Shown piece after piece: positions 23,731-32,513 of a stretch of DNA of 50,058 bases. Each line of letters opens with the position of its first letter. Within the stretch, counting starts at the first letter, position 1. Made by a program: the position numbers and the translations under genes. The DNA comes from Bacteroides sp. (GTDB lineage Bacteria; Bacteroidota; Bacteroidia; Bacteroidales; Bacteroidaceae). Where the stretch lies: NCBI GenBank assembly GCA_019414665.1, contig DXLO01000018.1, positions 1-50,058 of the forward strand. The letters run 5' to 3'. The notes beneath the pieces were generated by a model. That model was not told the origin of the DNA and searched no databases. It saw nothing but the letters and a program-made list of their open reading frames with translations.

Positions 23731-24012
23731 ATGAAAACAAAAGAACTAAAAAACAAAACCGTATTTGATTTTTCCGACTATCCGGCTATTATTGAAGAAA
23801 TAACCGGGATAAGTATTAAAGATAGTGATCGCGTGGAATATTATAAAAAAACATGTCATCCAATAAATAAAGCACGTGATATTGAATACCTTGCTTATAA
23901 AATTGGCGATAAGCAATTAGAAGCGGCGGCGGCTTCTTATGCTGTCAAATTGGAAAAGGAACGGGATGAAGAAAACGGTAAGGCTATGAAGAAAGGCTAT
24001 ATTATAGACTAA
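23731..24012 (+). CDS. Hypothetical protein (cassette gene 6)
   Basis: A 93-aa charged protein with alternating short strands and helices (VFDFSDYPAIIEEITGISIK, ARDIEYLAYKIGDKQLEAAA) and a lysine/glutamate-rich end. It closes the plus-strand cassette and converges on the minor head gene at a shared bidirectional hairpin terminator. No family recognised. Confidence 0.5.
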   Translation: MKTKELKNKTVFDFSDYPAIIEEITGISIKDSDRVEYYKKTCHPINKARDIEYLAYKIGDKQLEAAAASYAVKLEKERDEENGKAMKKGYIID

Positions 24013-24031
24013 GGGGTAATAGCCCCTTAGT
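24008..24031. terminator. Bidirectional hairpin covering two convergent stop codons
   Basis: A perfect 9-bp stem ACTAAGGGG/CCCCTTAGT (24008-24016 with 24023-24031) with loop TAATAG. The stop codons of the plus-strand gene (24010-24012) and the minus-strand gene (24027-24029) both lie within the stem. T-runs are weak on both sides. Confidence 0.6.
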
Positions 24032-26294
24032 TCATATATCCGTTTTGCTTTAGCCAATTTTCAAGCGTTTCCCGTCCGCAGCAACAGCATTTTAATATAT
24101 TGTTTAAGTCTGATTTACTAACCTTCTTACCGTCTAAGCGTTTTAACCCACCATCTAACAAACCTTGTTTCAATCCGGTTAATTGGTCGGAATAAACTTC
24201 GTTATATAGATTTCTTTTTACCGTAGCTAATACTTTATTAGCGTCAAGCCCGAAGTTACTTATAACCCAATCGTAATTATTAACCATTGTATTATATCCG
24301 GTAGAATTACGGTTCGTAATAAATTCGGGATAAGGTGTTTTGGAACATCCTAATTTCTTGTAAAACTCCGGTAGGGTCTTACGTGATACAAATTCGTTTG
24401 CCAATTCCATATAACGCCGTTGCGTATCGGTAAGATACATATTTCCCGGTTTGTTCCTATTATGTGTAATCTCATGCCAAAAGGTAGCCATAGCGTCTGC
24501 TTCTCCTTTTGTTATGTCTGCCGAATGTCTTGTAGCTATCTTGGCTAATGCAGATTTTACCCCGGCTAATCTATCCGGCGTTAATGATAAACGCCCGTCC
24601 ATGTACGTAAAACCGTTTACCCCCGTTCTTCTCGTTGGAGTTAGTTTTAAATCTCCGTTCTCAAACCATTTTTCGGTAAGTTCCTTGTTTATCTTTGCAA
24701 AGGTTTCATCTACTTGTACATCCGAAGTGTAGGCGGTTCTTAATGCCGGATGCGGGTTATCTCCGCCTTTGGCTACTTCCGCTTTAGCCTTCTGTAAATC
24801 TGTCTTAGCTTTGGATAATGCTTGTTGTAGCTTTGGGATGCAATCGCCGTAATAGTTTGAAGTATGTACTTCGTTAGCATTTATAATATTTGTGTATTCC
24901 TTTTGCAGATCGGCAAAGCCTTTCATGTCTTTATCTATAAAATCCCGTAGGTCGCTTATAGCCCTAAGCCATTCACGCTTTCGTTGAAGTAGAACGTTAT
25001 CCACTTTATCTATTTCTCCGGTTAATGCGGCTCTGTTACCGGAATTGCGCAAAGTGTCTAAAGAGGAAACATCCAAACCAAAGGAATACGCCCAACGCTT
25101 GTAATAAGCTATATCGCTGTCGAAATCCGTACATGGTTCTACGGTATTCATTGCTTTACTTGCTATCCCAGTCTTCAACCCGCCGCTAATCTTTCCGCCG
25201 TTGAAGTTATCGCGAATATAATAAGGCATAGACTTCCAGCCCTTCGCACGTTCTTCAATGCTGCTGATGTAATCCCGAAAGGCTTTAGGTACGTCCTTAA
25301 CTGTCCGTCGTGAAGGAAGGCTTTTATACTGTGCGCCTTTAACAATCGCTTTTAGCCTATTAGCCCGGTTCTTGTTGTATTCGTCGTAATCCGCCATGAT
25401 GGGAACGGCGAAACAGCGGCATTGTGGATGCCACCCTACGAATTTGAATGTTTTCGGGTAATCCCCTGCCAACGTGTCGCAAATGTCCACAAACGGAACG
25501 GGTTCGCCTTTGGAGTTCTTTATAGTGTGGTTGTTGCTAAGCATTACACGAATACCCACAATAAAATCAAGCTGTTGCCATCGTAAGTATTCGCTTTCCC
25601 GGTACGCCATGTTTATTTCGGTGCGTGTCAATCGCTGGGCGTTCTTTGCTGAAGAACGGTAAACACCTTGTCCGGGGTGGTACATCTTTGCCGCCTTACT
25701 TAGTCGCAGGTTGCCGCCTTTATCGCGTACTCGCCTATAAAGTCGGTCGGGTTCATTCAAGTATTGTCGTAAATCACGGCTTAATTGCTGTGCGCTTTTT
25801 CCTTCCCCTAATCCTACGTCTATGCCCAATTCCATAGCGTCTTTTAATTCTTCGGCATACTTCCAAACCCTTTGGCTAAGGTTCAAACCGTTTTCTTTAC
25901 GTTTCTGAAATGCACTAAGGGCTTCAAGGTTACGCGCTTGGTAACGTTCGGCTTCTTCTTTGGTTAGTTTGGAAGTCCGAAGTATGGAAGCTAAAAAAGC
26001 GTCGTTCTTCTGACATGCTGCCAGCCATTCGGAGCGTTGCCCGGAAGTAACTACGGCTTCAATCTTTCCAGCAAGTCGGGTAACAATGCCGCGCGCCTGC
26101 TTCTTGGCTTTCGGGAAGTCGTCAAAGTTAAACGTTCCACCAGCCGGAAGGTTAATCTTTCCCGCAAGGCTGGCAAATTCATCCGCCGCCGTTTGGTATA
26201 GCTTGGCTACTTGCTTTGCGTAGCGTTCGGTTCTTATGTAGTGTTTCGCGTCAAATCCACGAAGCTGTATTATAAGCTGGTTTTCTTTTGCCAT
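24027..26294 (-). CDS. Minor head protein (Mu F-like) with C-terminal HExxH domain
   Basis: A 755-aa protein next to the portal gene. The N-terminal ~350 residues are a Mu F / SPP1 gp7-like head morphogenesis domain: helical start, then RLTRTEINMAYRESEYLRWQ (about 218-237) and HPQCRCFAVPIM (about 286-297), the usual family ending. A long extension follows: a helical, coiled-coil middle (about 400-500) and a C-terminal domain with ATFWHEITHNRN near residue 606, whose HExxH is the zinc-binding signature of metallopeptidases, and a final CCCCGRE cluster. The virion protein could be injected or packaged and act as a protease or toxin-like effector. Only the HExxH motif supports peptidase activity; no third metal ligand is assigned. 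Confidence 0.75.
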   Translation of the reverse strand: MAKENQLIIQLRGFDAKHYIRTERYAKQVAKLYQTAADEFASLAGKINLPAGGTFNFDDFPKAKKQARGIVTRLAGKIEAVVTSGQRSEWLAACQKNDAFLASILRTSKLTKEEAERYQARNLEALSAFQKRKENGLNLSQRVWKYAEELKDAMELGIDVGLGEGKSAQQLSRDLRQYLNEPDRLYRRVRDKGGNLRLSKAAKMYHPGQGVYRSSAKNAQRLTRTEINMAYRESEYLRWQQLDFIVGIRVMLSNNHTIKNSKGEPVPFVDICDTLAGDYPKTFKFVGWHPQCRCFAVPIMADYDEYNKNRANRLKAIVKGAQYKSLPSRRTVKDVPKAFRDYISSIEERAKGWKSMPYYIRDNFNGGKISGGLKTGIASKAMNTVEPCTDFDSDIAYYKRWAYSFGLDVSSLDTLRNSGNRAALTGEIDKVDNVLLQRKREWLRAISDLRDFIDKDMKGFADLQKEYTNIINANEVHTSNYYGDCIPKLQQALSKAKTDLQKAKAEVAKGGDNPHPALRTAYTSDVQVDETFAKINKELTEKWFENGDLKLTPTRRTGVNGFTYMDGRLSLTPDRLAGVKSALAKIATRHSADITKGEADAMATFWHEITHNRNKPGNMYLTDTQRRYMELANEFVSRKTLPEFYKKLGCSKTPYPEFITNRNSTGYNTMVNNYDWVISNFGLDANKVLATVKRNLYNEVYSDQLTGLKQGLLDGGLKRLDGKKVSKSDLNNILKCCCCGRETLENWLKQNGYMN

Positions 26295-26391
26295 AGTTAT
26301 TTTCTTGAAAAATCGCGTTTAAGCGCGTTTCTTTCCTTTTGCGTTAGTTTGTATGTCCGAAAGGTAGAAACGCGCACAAATCAAAGAAAAG

Positions 26392-26408
26392 CGTATTATT
26401 TTAATACG
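26392..26408 (-). promoter_or_regulatory. Palindrome operator, site 3
   Basis: Perfect CGTATTA-TTT-TAATACG in the gap between the portal and minor head genes, about 100 bp upstream of the minor head start (26294). On the minus strand a weaker -7-like TTTCTTTG follows 2 nt after it. Confidence 0.5.
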
Positions 26409-26417
26409 TAGTTAAAG

Positions 26418-27902
26418 CTAAATAGTCGGTTCGTTCTGATAATAGCTATTTTCCCGATCTTCTTCGTTAATTATAGCCTTTTCTTCTTCGTCCACGTTAT
26501 CCGCCCATCCCAAACGCTGAATAGTGGCGCGTCGGCTTGCAATCTGCTTGTTTCCGTTTGCTGATGTAAGAATGTTTATCTTACTAAGTTCGTCTTCGAT
26601 GATGTAAGGTACTATTTCGGGTTCTATTATTAGATTGTCGCAAGCCTTAGACCATTCCAAATGCGCTTGTTTGAAGAAGGCTTTTAGTACGTTTACCCTT
26701 CGCTGCAAATAGTCTGAAAATATTTCGCTTTTATCCTGCACCTTTAAATGTGCGTCCATGAAAAGGAGTTGTAAGGCTACGCCGGAAATAGCACCTATTC
26801 CTTTGACGGTATCAAACGAAATGTCGGGCGTTTGCGTAATGGTGTAAATCATGCGCAGGAGCGTTTCTATTTCCAGCTTAACACTTTCGGGCGCGTTTTG
26901 CCATGCCAAATATTGCGCGGTAGCCCCGTTTTCCCCTTCAATGATAGCCCCGGCTTCCCCTTTCCGGGCAAATCCTATAACCTTTCCTTGTACGAAAATC
27001 TTAGGGCTGGCGTGGTAGTCGTTCGTGTCGGCGAAGTTGGAAAGCAGCTTTTCCAATCGGTCTATAAGGCTTTGAACGTCTTCCCATTCTACTTGTGGCT
27101 GGCAGGCATAAATAACGGGTATCTTTCCTATTGTTAATTCTTTCGGGAAGCCTTCTACCAGAGTCCAATTTTTACCCGCTACTTCCCCGTCCAAACCGTC
27201 GCAACACCATAAATAATGTTTGTCTTTCGTATAGGTTTCAAAGTAGGTACGTGTAATCATATCCCGGTCTTTGCGCGTAAATTGGCGACTAAACGCAACC
27301 ATATCGCGCGTGTCGTCAAAGTAGGGGTAAAGCCTATCGCCAAACATCGGGCTGAATATGGCTACCTTAAATTTTTTCGTAGTTTTGAAGCCGTAGGTTT
27401 CGTGTTCAGGCACTTCTACCGGATACCAAAGTTCGGCTACTTCTGTCATGCTGTAAAGGCTTCGCGCTATCCGTCTGTTAAGTGTCTTTTCCTTAACGTC
27501 GTGGAAGGCTCGGTTTATAGCCTTCAAAAGAGCTTTTTCGTCTTCCCCTTCCGGGTTACTTCCATAAGTAACCGGGTTGCCGAATGTGAAAGCTACGGCG
27601 CGTTTTACTATCAACTTTTGAATAGCTAATGCTATACGCGCTACGGGTTCTATTCTGAACCCTTGTTCCGTAGTCTGTTCTACGTTCGGGTTCACGTTTT
27701 TGACTTCGCCGTATTCGTCGCTGTCCTTATCAATTACTACAAGTTTGTCCGGTCGCTTTTGCGTGTCATTTATATCGTGCAGCTTCGGGTCGTACTGCGC
27801 GGCGTGTTCCTTTGTGTTCGGTTCTACACTCAAACGTCCGTTTCTCAATTCACTAACGACTTTGCTAATGTCTTCGCTTTGTAATAGTTCTTCTATTGTC
27901 AT
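26418..27902 (-). CDS. Portal protein
   Basis: A 494-aa protein of SPP1 gp6/HK97 type. Recognisable blocks: the start with EHAAQYDPKLHDINDTQKRP, GFRIEPVARIALAIQKLIVK, AFTFGNPVTYG, PDISFDTVKGIGAISGVALQ and the following helix. It forms the dodecameric ring at the unique capsid vertex through which DNA is packaged and ejected. Gene order TerS-TerL-portal-minor head protein on the same strand is canonical. The acidic C-terminus (DEEEKAIINEEDRE) is usual. Confidence 0.92.
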   Translation of the reverse strand: MTIEELLQSEDISKVVSELRNGRLSVEPNTKEHAAQYDPKLHDINDTQKRPDKLVVIDKDSDEYGEVKNVNPNVEQTTEQGFRIEPVARIALAIQKLIVKRAVAFTFGNPVTYGSNPEGEDEKALLKAINRAFHDVKEKTLNRRIARSLYSMTEVAELWYPVEVPEHETYGFKTTKKFKVAIFSPMFGDRLYPYFDDTRDMVAFSRQFTRKDRDMITRTYFETYTKDKHYLWCCDGLDGEVAGKNWTLVEGFPKELTIGKIPVIYACQPQVEWEDVQSLIDRLEKLLSNFADTNDYHASPKIFVQGKVIGFARKGEAGAIIEGENGATAQYLAWQNAPESVKLEIETLLRMIYTITQTPDISFDTVKGIGAISGVALQLLFMDAHLKVQDKSEIFSDYLQRRVNVLKAFFKQAHLEWSKACDNLIIEPEIVPYIIEDELSKINILTSANGNKQIASRRATIQRLGWADNVDEEEKAIINEEDRENSYYQNEPTI

Positions 27903-27919
27903 AGCTGTAAATATTTAAG

Positions 27920-29383
27920 TTATCGAAATATTCTATTAAGTTTTTGGGGTTGGCTTCCGCGTTTCTCTATCGTTCCCGTCAATGCGTCCGGCGCGTCGTC
28001 GTGTGCGTTCTTTCCGGTCTTCTTGTATTGGGTTATCGCTTTATAGAACTGTGGGAAAAGATGTTCCCAACCTTTCGGGAAGTAAGTAAGGTTCTGCACT
28101 TCCGCCGAGTGGTTGAATATGCGCACTTCCTTGTTTTCTGATTGGTGGAACCACGTAAAGGAAGTTTCCCGGTTGCCTAATATGCGGCATTGCGCTTCAA
28201 CGTTCCGGGAGAAGCCGCGCCCGCCATTGTTGCTTTCTATTATGGCTTCTTCTACCTTATACTTGGTAAGCCTGCGCGCTGTTTCCGGTTCGGTTGTTTC
28301 CATTGCAGCCTGCGTATAGTACACGTCAATGATGAAGTTTCCTATTTCCGTTTCGAGGTAGATAATACAGCAAAGAAAGTCCGCGCCCGTATCTGCCGTA
28401 TCTATGTAGGCTTTTACCTTTCGCTTCCGGGTAACGGGCTGTACCTCGTAGGTCTTAAATTCGCGTTCGTACATAAGCCCGGTTAATGGTGTCGGGTTCT
28501 GCATATACTGGGTATCAAAAACGTAAACGTTCTTCTCGCGAAGGTTATAGAGTTCTTGTAGTGTATGCTTGAACTCCCATAACGCGTGTTCTTTTCCGTC
28601 TTCGCCCGTTTCTATTACCGGAAGGCTTAATACCGTCCATTCGTCCGGTTCAAGGCGTTGCAGATAACCGCAAAGGTCGTCTTCGTCCAACCTTTGCATA
28701 ATAATTATTATCGGGGTCTTTCGGCTGTTTACGCGGTTTCGTATCGTTGTTTCAAACTTGTTGTTTACTTTCTCGCGAACTTGTGCGCTACGTGCGTCGT
28801 CCGGCTTTATGGGGTCGTCTATAATAATTGCGCCGCCGAAGCCGTCAGCGTTCAACCCATCAAGTTCTTCAACTTCTTTTGCCAATTCGTCGTTTTCTTC
28901 TTCATCAACCAACCCCGCGCCGAAGCCCGTAACCTGCCCAGCGGAAGAAACGGCATACAAGCCGCCGCCCTCGGTCGTGTACCACTTCTTTGTATTGGTG
29001 GAAGTCGGTATAGTAGCCGGAAAAATGCGTCTGTATTCCGGTTCGTTTATAATATCCTGCACGCCGCGCGAGTTGTCGCGGGCTAAGTCGTCGGAATAGG
29101 AAAGATGAATAAACTTAGCCTTCGGGTTTATAGCCAACCCTTCCGCTATGAAGTTCTTAACCGCTAATTCGGTCTTTCCGTATCGCGGCGCAATGTTTAT
29201 GATAAGGCGCGTAATTTCCCCACAAAGCACTTTATCAAGCGCGGCAGCTATTTCCCTATGATGTTTGCCTATAACAAACTTTCGCTTCTGCCTAATCTTG
29301 AAGAAGTACCGCGTAAAGTTTAACGTTCCCTGCAAAACAAAGGTACGTATTACGTCTATATCCCTTATCCCTTTAGCACTCAC
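27920..29383 (-). CDS. terL: Terminase large subunit
   Basis: A 487-aa packaging ATPase-nuclease. The Walker A-like IINIAPRYGKTELAV (about 58-72), Walker B GAIIIDDP (about 187-194) and the C-terminal RNase H-like nuclease (KAYIDTADTGADF, about 318-330, and a late DDAPDALTG near 470) are all visible. An acidic insertion (DEEENDELAKEVEELDGLNA, about 163-182) precedes Walker B. It cuts concatemeric DNA and pumps it into the prohead. The start overlaps the small terminase stop by 11 nt. Confidence 0.95.
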   Translation of the reverse strand: MSAKGIRDIDVIRTFVLQGTLNFTRYFFKIRQKRKFVIGKHHREIAAALDKVLCGEITRLIINIAPRYGKTELAVKNFIAEGLAINPKAKFIHLSYSDDLARDNSRGVQDIINEPEYRRIFPATIPTSTNTKKWYTTEGGGLYAVSSAGQVTGFGAGLVDEEENDELAKEVEELDGLNADGFGGAIIIDDPIKPDDARSAQVREKVNNKFETTIRNRVNSRKTPIIIIMQRLDEDDLCGYLQRLEPDEWTVLSLPVIETGEDGKEHALWEFKHTLQELYNLREKNVYVFDTQYMQNPTPLTGLMYEREFKTYEVQPVTRKRKVKAYIDTADTGADFLCCIIYLETEIGNFIIDVYYTQAAMETTEPETARRLTKYKVEEAIIESNNGGRGFSRNVEAQCRILGNRETSFTWFHQSENKEVRIFNHSAEVQNLTYFPKGWEHLFPQFYKAITQYKKTGKNAHDDAPDALTGTIEKRGSQPQKLNRIFR

Positions 29384-29930
29384 TATCCAACTTTTTAAAT
29401 AGTTCTTTAGCTTCTTCTTTCGTCAATGTACGGGCGGGCGGTATAAGGTCTTTGCCGTCCTTCCCGGTAACTTCCGCGTTTTGTCGGTTGCGCCAGCGTT
29501 CCGGTTCTGCGTTGGTAAGCGTGAATATTATCGCCGCTGTGTCCGGCTGGAAATGCTTATCTACTGTTTTTTGCTCCTTTATACGCGGTATTTCCTTCCC
29601 GTTTACATCGAACTTTCCGCTTCCTACGGTTACTATGTGCTTTTCCTGCACCGTATAGCCTTGTATCTTTTTTAAAAGGCTTCGTTTTGCTTCTGTGGCA
29701 AAGAAGGCTAAACGTTTATCTTCTGCCTTTTCTAATGCTTCGCAAAACTCGCTTTTATCATTCTTCCAACGGTAGAAGGTCGCTTCGTCAATGCCAACGG
29801 CGCGGCAAAGTTCCGGGACGCTGTAAGTGTCCTTTGCTACAAGTTCACAAATACGCTCTACTATTTTGGGCGTGTATTTGGTCTTTCTGCCTTTCTTTGC
29901 CGTATTATTGTTACCTTCTTTAGAGTTCAT
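29373..29930 (-). CDS. terS: Terminase small subunit
   Basis: A 185-aa DNA-binding protein. Residues about 12-60 form a helix-turn-helix of the Terminase_5/phBC6A51 type (RKTKYTPKIVERICELVAKD, then TYSVPELCRAVGIDEATFYR, WKNDKSEFCEALEKAEDKR), followed by a helical oligomerisation region and a C-terminal part with PPARTLTKEEAKELFKKLD. It recognises the packaging site and recruits TerL, whose gene follows immediately. Confidence 0.9.
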   Translation of the reverse strand: MNSKEGNNNTAKKGRKTKYTPKIVERICELVAKDTYSVPELCRAVGIDEATFYRWKNDKSEFCEALEKAEDKRLAFFATEAKRSLLKKIQGYTVQEKHIVTVGSGKFDVNGKEIPRIKEQKTVDKHFQPDTAAIIFTLTNAEPERWRNRQNAEVTGKDGKDLIPPARTLTKEEAKELFKKLDSEC

Positions 29931-29941
29931 GGCTTACGTTG

Positions 29942-31498
29942 TTATTGTGGTAATTCGTCGCTTATATGAAGTTCCCCGAAATCTTCTTTAATGTTTTTCG
30001 GGTCGCCTTTGTAGAATACTAATACATCATCATGCAGGTTGCTATTTTCCCGGCTCTTGTTGAATATTTCCAACGCTTTTTTAACCTGCAATTCTTCAAA
30101 ACTATCTATTGTTTCTTCTACGCTGCCTTTACAGAAGACTAACACGTTTTGATGAACCTTTCCTACCTTGCGCGTACCGTTAAACTGCCGCCGTACCCTT
30201 ATTGCAAGGCTGGTTATTTGGTTTACAAGGATAAGGGAATTGTAATAATGAAGACCGCACCCCGTAAACGCTTCTATTGTGTGGCTTACAAAGTTTCTGT
30301 AAATGCCCTTCTTATCCCGTATATCCCCGACGACAAAAACCGCGAAACGGTTATTCTTCAACCGGGAGCAGGATTGTTTTATAATACGTTTGTACGCTTC
30401 AATGAATTGCGCATAGTCCATGTTTGAAATATCGCGCGGATCATTGCTATATACTTCCAAATCCGCGTAGGGTGGGCAGGAGAAAATCATATCGAAATCG
30501 CCACTTATCCCATTCGTGCTAAGAACGTCTTCAAGCTGGGAACTATCGCCTACCGTCCATTGGGGAAAGAATGGGTAGCTTATGCCTAACACCTCTTCCG
30601 CGTTTGCTTTGTTGGCTCTAATTTGGGCTTCGCTTAAATCATTGCCGACGTAAGGCATGTTCAACTTTGCCGCTACTATACCGCGAACGCTGCCCCCAGC
30701 GAACGGGTCTAATATCCGCCCGCCTTCAATGTTGAACCAACGGTAAGAAAGTTCGGTTAATACCGGGTCGAATATACTTGTAGTAGTCATTGTTTTAAGC
30801 CCTAAACGCTCCATTTCCGCTATCACTTCTTCCGTCTGTGGTTCTCTGCCTAAAGTTTCGCGTAATGCGTTCTTGGTATCGTAAAATATTGGCGGTTGCG
30901 CTGTCTTTGCAAAAGTCAAATCTTCGCTTCTACCTTCGTCGCTTTTTATGCCTATTTCCAGCCATGCCCGGCGGCGTTCCTGCCATTCGGCGGTACGGGT
31001 ATTCAATACAGAAAACGGCGGCAAAATAAAGTCGTCTTTAAGGCGTTTAAGTTGTTTTTCCGGATTTTCATCCCCTTCGCTGTCTTCCCCAAAATCTACC
31101 GGAACGCCCCATGCTTCGTTATCTATACCGAAGTCTTCTTTTGCCTTAGCTATGGCTTCTTCGTCCCAATCAAGATTAGCGGCGGCTGTCGCGTTGTCTG
31201 CTAACGCAAGTTCGCGCCCTTCCTTTGTATCTAAGTCTATATCGTTGCGCTTTACGGCTACAAGTTCGTTTCCGGTTGTTTCTATTATAATAACATCTTC
31301 CATGCCTGCACTTGCAAAGCCTTCGGTAGTTTTGTTTCCTGCTATAATCTTGTTGTTTTTGTCGAGCAGGATTGAACGCCCCGCGCCGAATGTGCGCAGG
31401 CTTTTTTCTATCATGCTTTGCCCGAACTGCGTACCCTTGTTGAAATTCAAGTCGTCCGGTATAAGGTCTTCTATTTTTGTCTTTTTAATCTTTGCCAT
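29942..31498 (-). CDS. ParB-like/DNA methyltransferase fusion
   Basis: A 518-aa protein. Residues about 1-130 have the ParB/Srx N-terminal pattern (KIEDLIPDDLNFNKGTQFGQ, SILLDKNNKIIAGNKTTEGF, RELALADNATAAANLDWDEE). The rest is a beta-class DNA methyltransferase: the AdoMet-binding DPFAGGSVRGIVA (about 260-272) and the catalytic SCPPYADLEVY (about 338-348), the (D/N/S)PP(Y/F) motif of N6-adenine/N4-cytosine enzymes. Such fusions upstream of terminase genes are common in phages and may mark DNA for packaging or against host restriction. It is the first gene of the packaging operon, behind a palindrome/promoter (31675-31716) and a structured leader. Confidence 0.88.
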   Translation of the reverse strand: MAKIKKTKIEDLIPDDLNFNKGTQFGQSMIEKSLRTFGAGRSILLDKNNKIIAGNKTTEGFASAGMEDVIIIETTGNELVAVKRNDIDLDTKEGRELALADNATAAANLDWDEEAIAKAKEDFGIDNEAWGVPVDFGEDSEGDENPEKQLKRLKDDFILPPFSVLNTRTAEWQERRRAWLEIGIKSDEGRSEDLTFAKTAQPPIFYDTKNALRETLGREPQTEEVIAEMERLGLKTMTTTSIFDPVLTELSYRWFNIEGGRILDPFAGGSVRGIVAAKLNMPYVGNDLSEAQIRANKANAEEVLGISYPFFPQWTVGDSSQLEDVLSTNGISGDFDMIFSCPPYADLEVYSNDPRDISNMDYAQFIEAYKRIIKQSCSRLKNNRFAVFVVGDIRDKKGIYRNFVSHTIEAFTGCGLHYYNSLILVNQITSLAIRVRRQFNGTRKVGKVHQNVLVFCKGSVEETIDSFEELQVKKALEIFNKSRENSNLHDDVLVFYKGDPKNIKEDFGELHISDELPQ

Positions 31499-31516
31499 AT
31501 CAAATCGTTTTTAATA

Positions 31517-31547
31517 AAAAAGGGCGTGGTCTTTTACGCCGCGCCCC
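31517..31547 (-). terminator. Terminator/attenuator in the leader of the methyltransferase gene
   Basis: An 8-bp stem with one G-T pair (31523-31530 with 31540-31547) is followed on the minus strand by six T (31517-31522). It lies about 20 nt upstream of the ATG at 31498 and downstream of the site 4 promoter. It may end transcription from the accessory genes above, or attenuate the packaging operon. The 248-nt gap 31499-31746 also holds a small CGGCT/AGCCG hairpin. Confidence 0.55.
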
Positions 31548-31674
31548 GCTTCGGCTCTTAGCCGTTGCTATCAGCTATATGATGCTTTTGTAAAGCCTGA
31601 ATAAACAAACCAACAACGGCGGTAACGCGACCCGGCGAACAATCCCCGTTATTGCCCTCGTTTTGGTTTTGCTG

Positions 31675-31716
31675 CAAAAATAAAAGGTTTAGCGTATTAA
31701 AGTGATACGCTAAACC
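31675..31716 (-). promoter_or_regulatory. Promoter with extended palindrome operator, site 4
   Basis: A -7 box TATTTTTG on the minus strand (31675-31682) lies 10 nt from the core CGTATTA-AAG-TGATACG (31693-31709). The arms extend to 14 bp with one mismatch (31686-31716). The spacing to the -7 box nearly matches site 1 (9 nt), so the palindrome again occupies the -33 region. Confidence 0.6.
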
Positions 31717-31746
31717 CTAAAATACTTCGCCAAAACTTCACGCTCC

Positions 31747-32163
31747 CTACTTTTTCGGGAATAAGTAACTTATTACTTCCTTTCTGAAATCATCGAAAGA
31801 ACGGCAAATAACATACTTGTTTCCGGCGGCTTCCGCTGCCTTCTGCCATTGCTTTTGTGTTTCGCGCTGTGTACTGCCTTTTTCTTCGGTCTTGAACTCA
31901 ATACAAAGGGAAGCAAAGCCGCCCGAAGGTTTTAACAGTATCATGTCGGCTACCCCGGCGGTAACACCTTCGCCCTTCAATATCCCGGCTTCCCGTTTGT
32001 TCCGCGCTCCGCCGTTGGGTACTGCAAAAAGTAGTAATCCAATTTCCGGGAACTGCAAACGGAACCACTTAACGCAACTTTGTTGTATTTGGCTTTCTAT
32101 GTGCCTGGACTTTTTTCGGGTAGTGGTCTTGTTGGCTATTGCCTTCATTTCCTCAAATGTCAT
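31747..32163 (-). CDS. VRR-NUC nuclease
   Basis: I start at the internal ATG at 32161-32163 (MTFEEMKAIANKTTT), 138 aa, because the longer frame overlaps the upstream gene heavily. The VRR-NUC fold is clear: HIESQIQQSCVKWFRLQFPE, then FAVPNGGARNKREAGILKGE, GVTAGVADMILL with the catalytic Asp, and LCIEFKTEEKGSTQRETQKQ with E-x-K and Q. This PD-(D/E)XK family cuts branched or structured DNA. In phages it usually sits near packaging or recombination genes and may resolve replication intermediates. Confidence 0.88.
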   Translation of the reverse strand: MTFEEMKAIANKTTTRKKSRHIESQIQQSCVKWFRLQFPEIGLLLFAVPNGGARNKREAGILKGEGVTAGVADMILLKPSGGFASLCIEFKTEEKGSTQRETQKQWQKAAEAAGNKYVICRSFDDFRKEVISYLFPKK

Positions 32164-32509
32164 TTCCCGCCGCTTTTTCGTTAGCCTTTTCCGCTGCTTT
32201 CCGGGCGCGTTCCTGCTGGTTAAGGAAAACAACCCGTCGGGCGGCTTCAAAAACAATGTTCGCTACTACATCGCGTTGCCCGCGTGGTAGTCGGCTTTCC
32301 TTGTTGGCTATCTTCGGGAACTCTGAAAGGATGAAGGAAAGCGAAAGGTTGCCTTCGTCCATCAACCGGATAACCGGGGAAGATTTTAACTGTGCCCCGC
32401 CTATCTGTACATTTCTGCGGGCTTCTCTTGTTTCTGTTATAATGTTTTCTACCTGCGTATTGAATTTCTTATCTTCCAATATACGCGCGTCAATCTCTAC
32501 ATTAACCAT
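32153..32509 (-). CDS. Hypothetical helical protein
   Basis: A 118-aa protein with a helical, charged sequence (ARILEDKKFNTQVENIITET, REARRNVQIGGAQLKSSPVI, ANIVFEAARRVVFLNQQERA) and a lysine-rich C-terminus. It overlaps the nuclease gene by 11 nt and so is probably co-translated with it. No family recognised. Confidence 0.45.
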   Translation of the reverse strand: MVNVEIDARILEDKKFNTQVENIITETREARRNVQIGGAQLKSSPVIRLMDEGNLSLSFILSEFPKIANKESRLPRGQRDVVANIVFEAARRVVFLNQQERARKAAEKANEKAAGNDI

Positions 32510-32513
32510 AATG

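Noticed and set aside
24027..26294. ADP-ribosyltransferase or barnase-like domain at the end of the minor head protein
   Set aside because: Such toxin domains are known in this place in other phages, but I see no R-S-E or barnase-type motif; only HExxH is visible.
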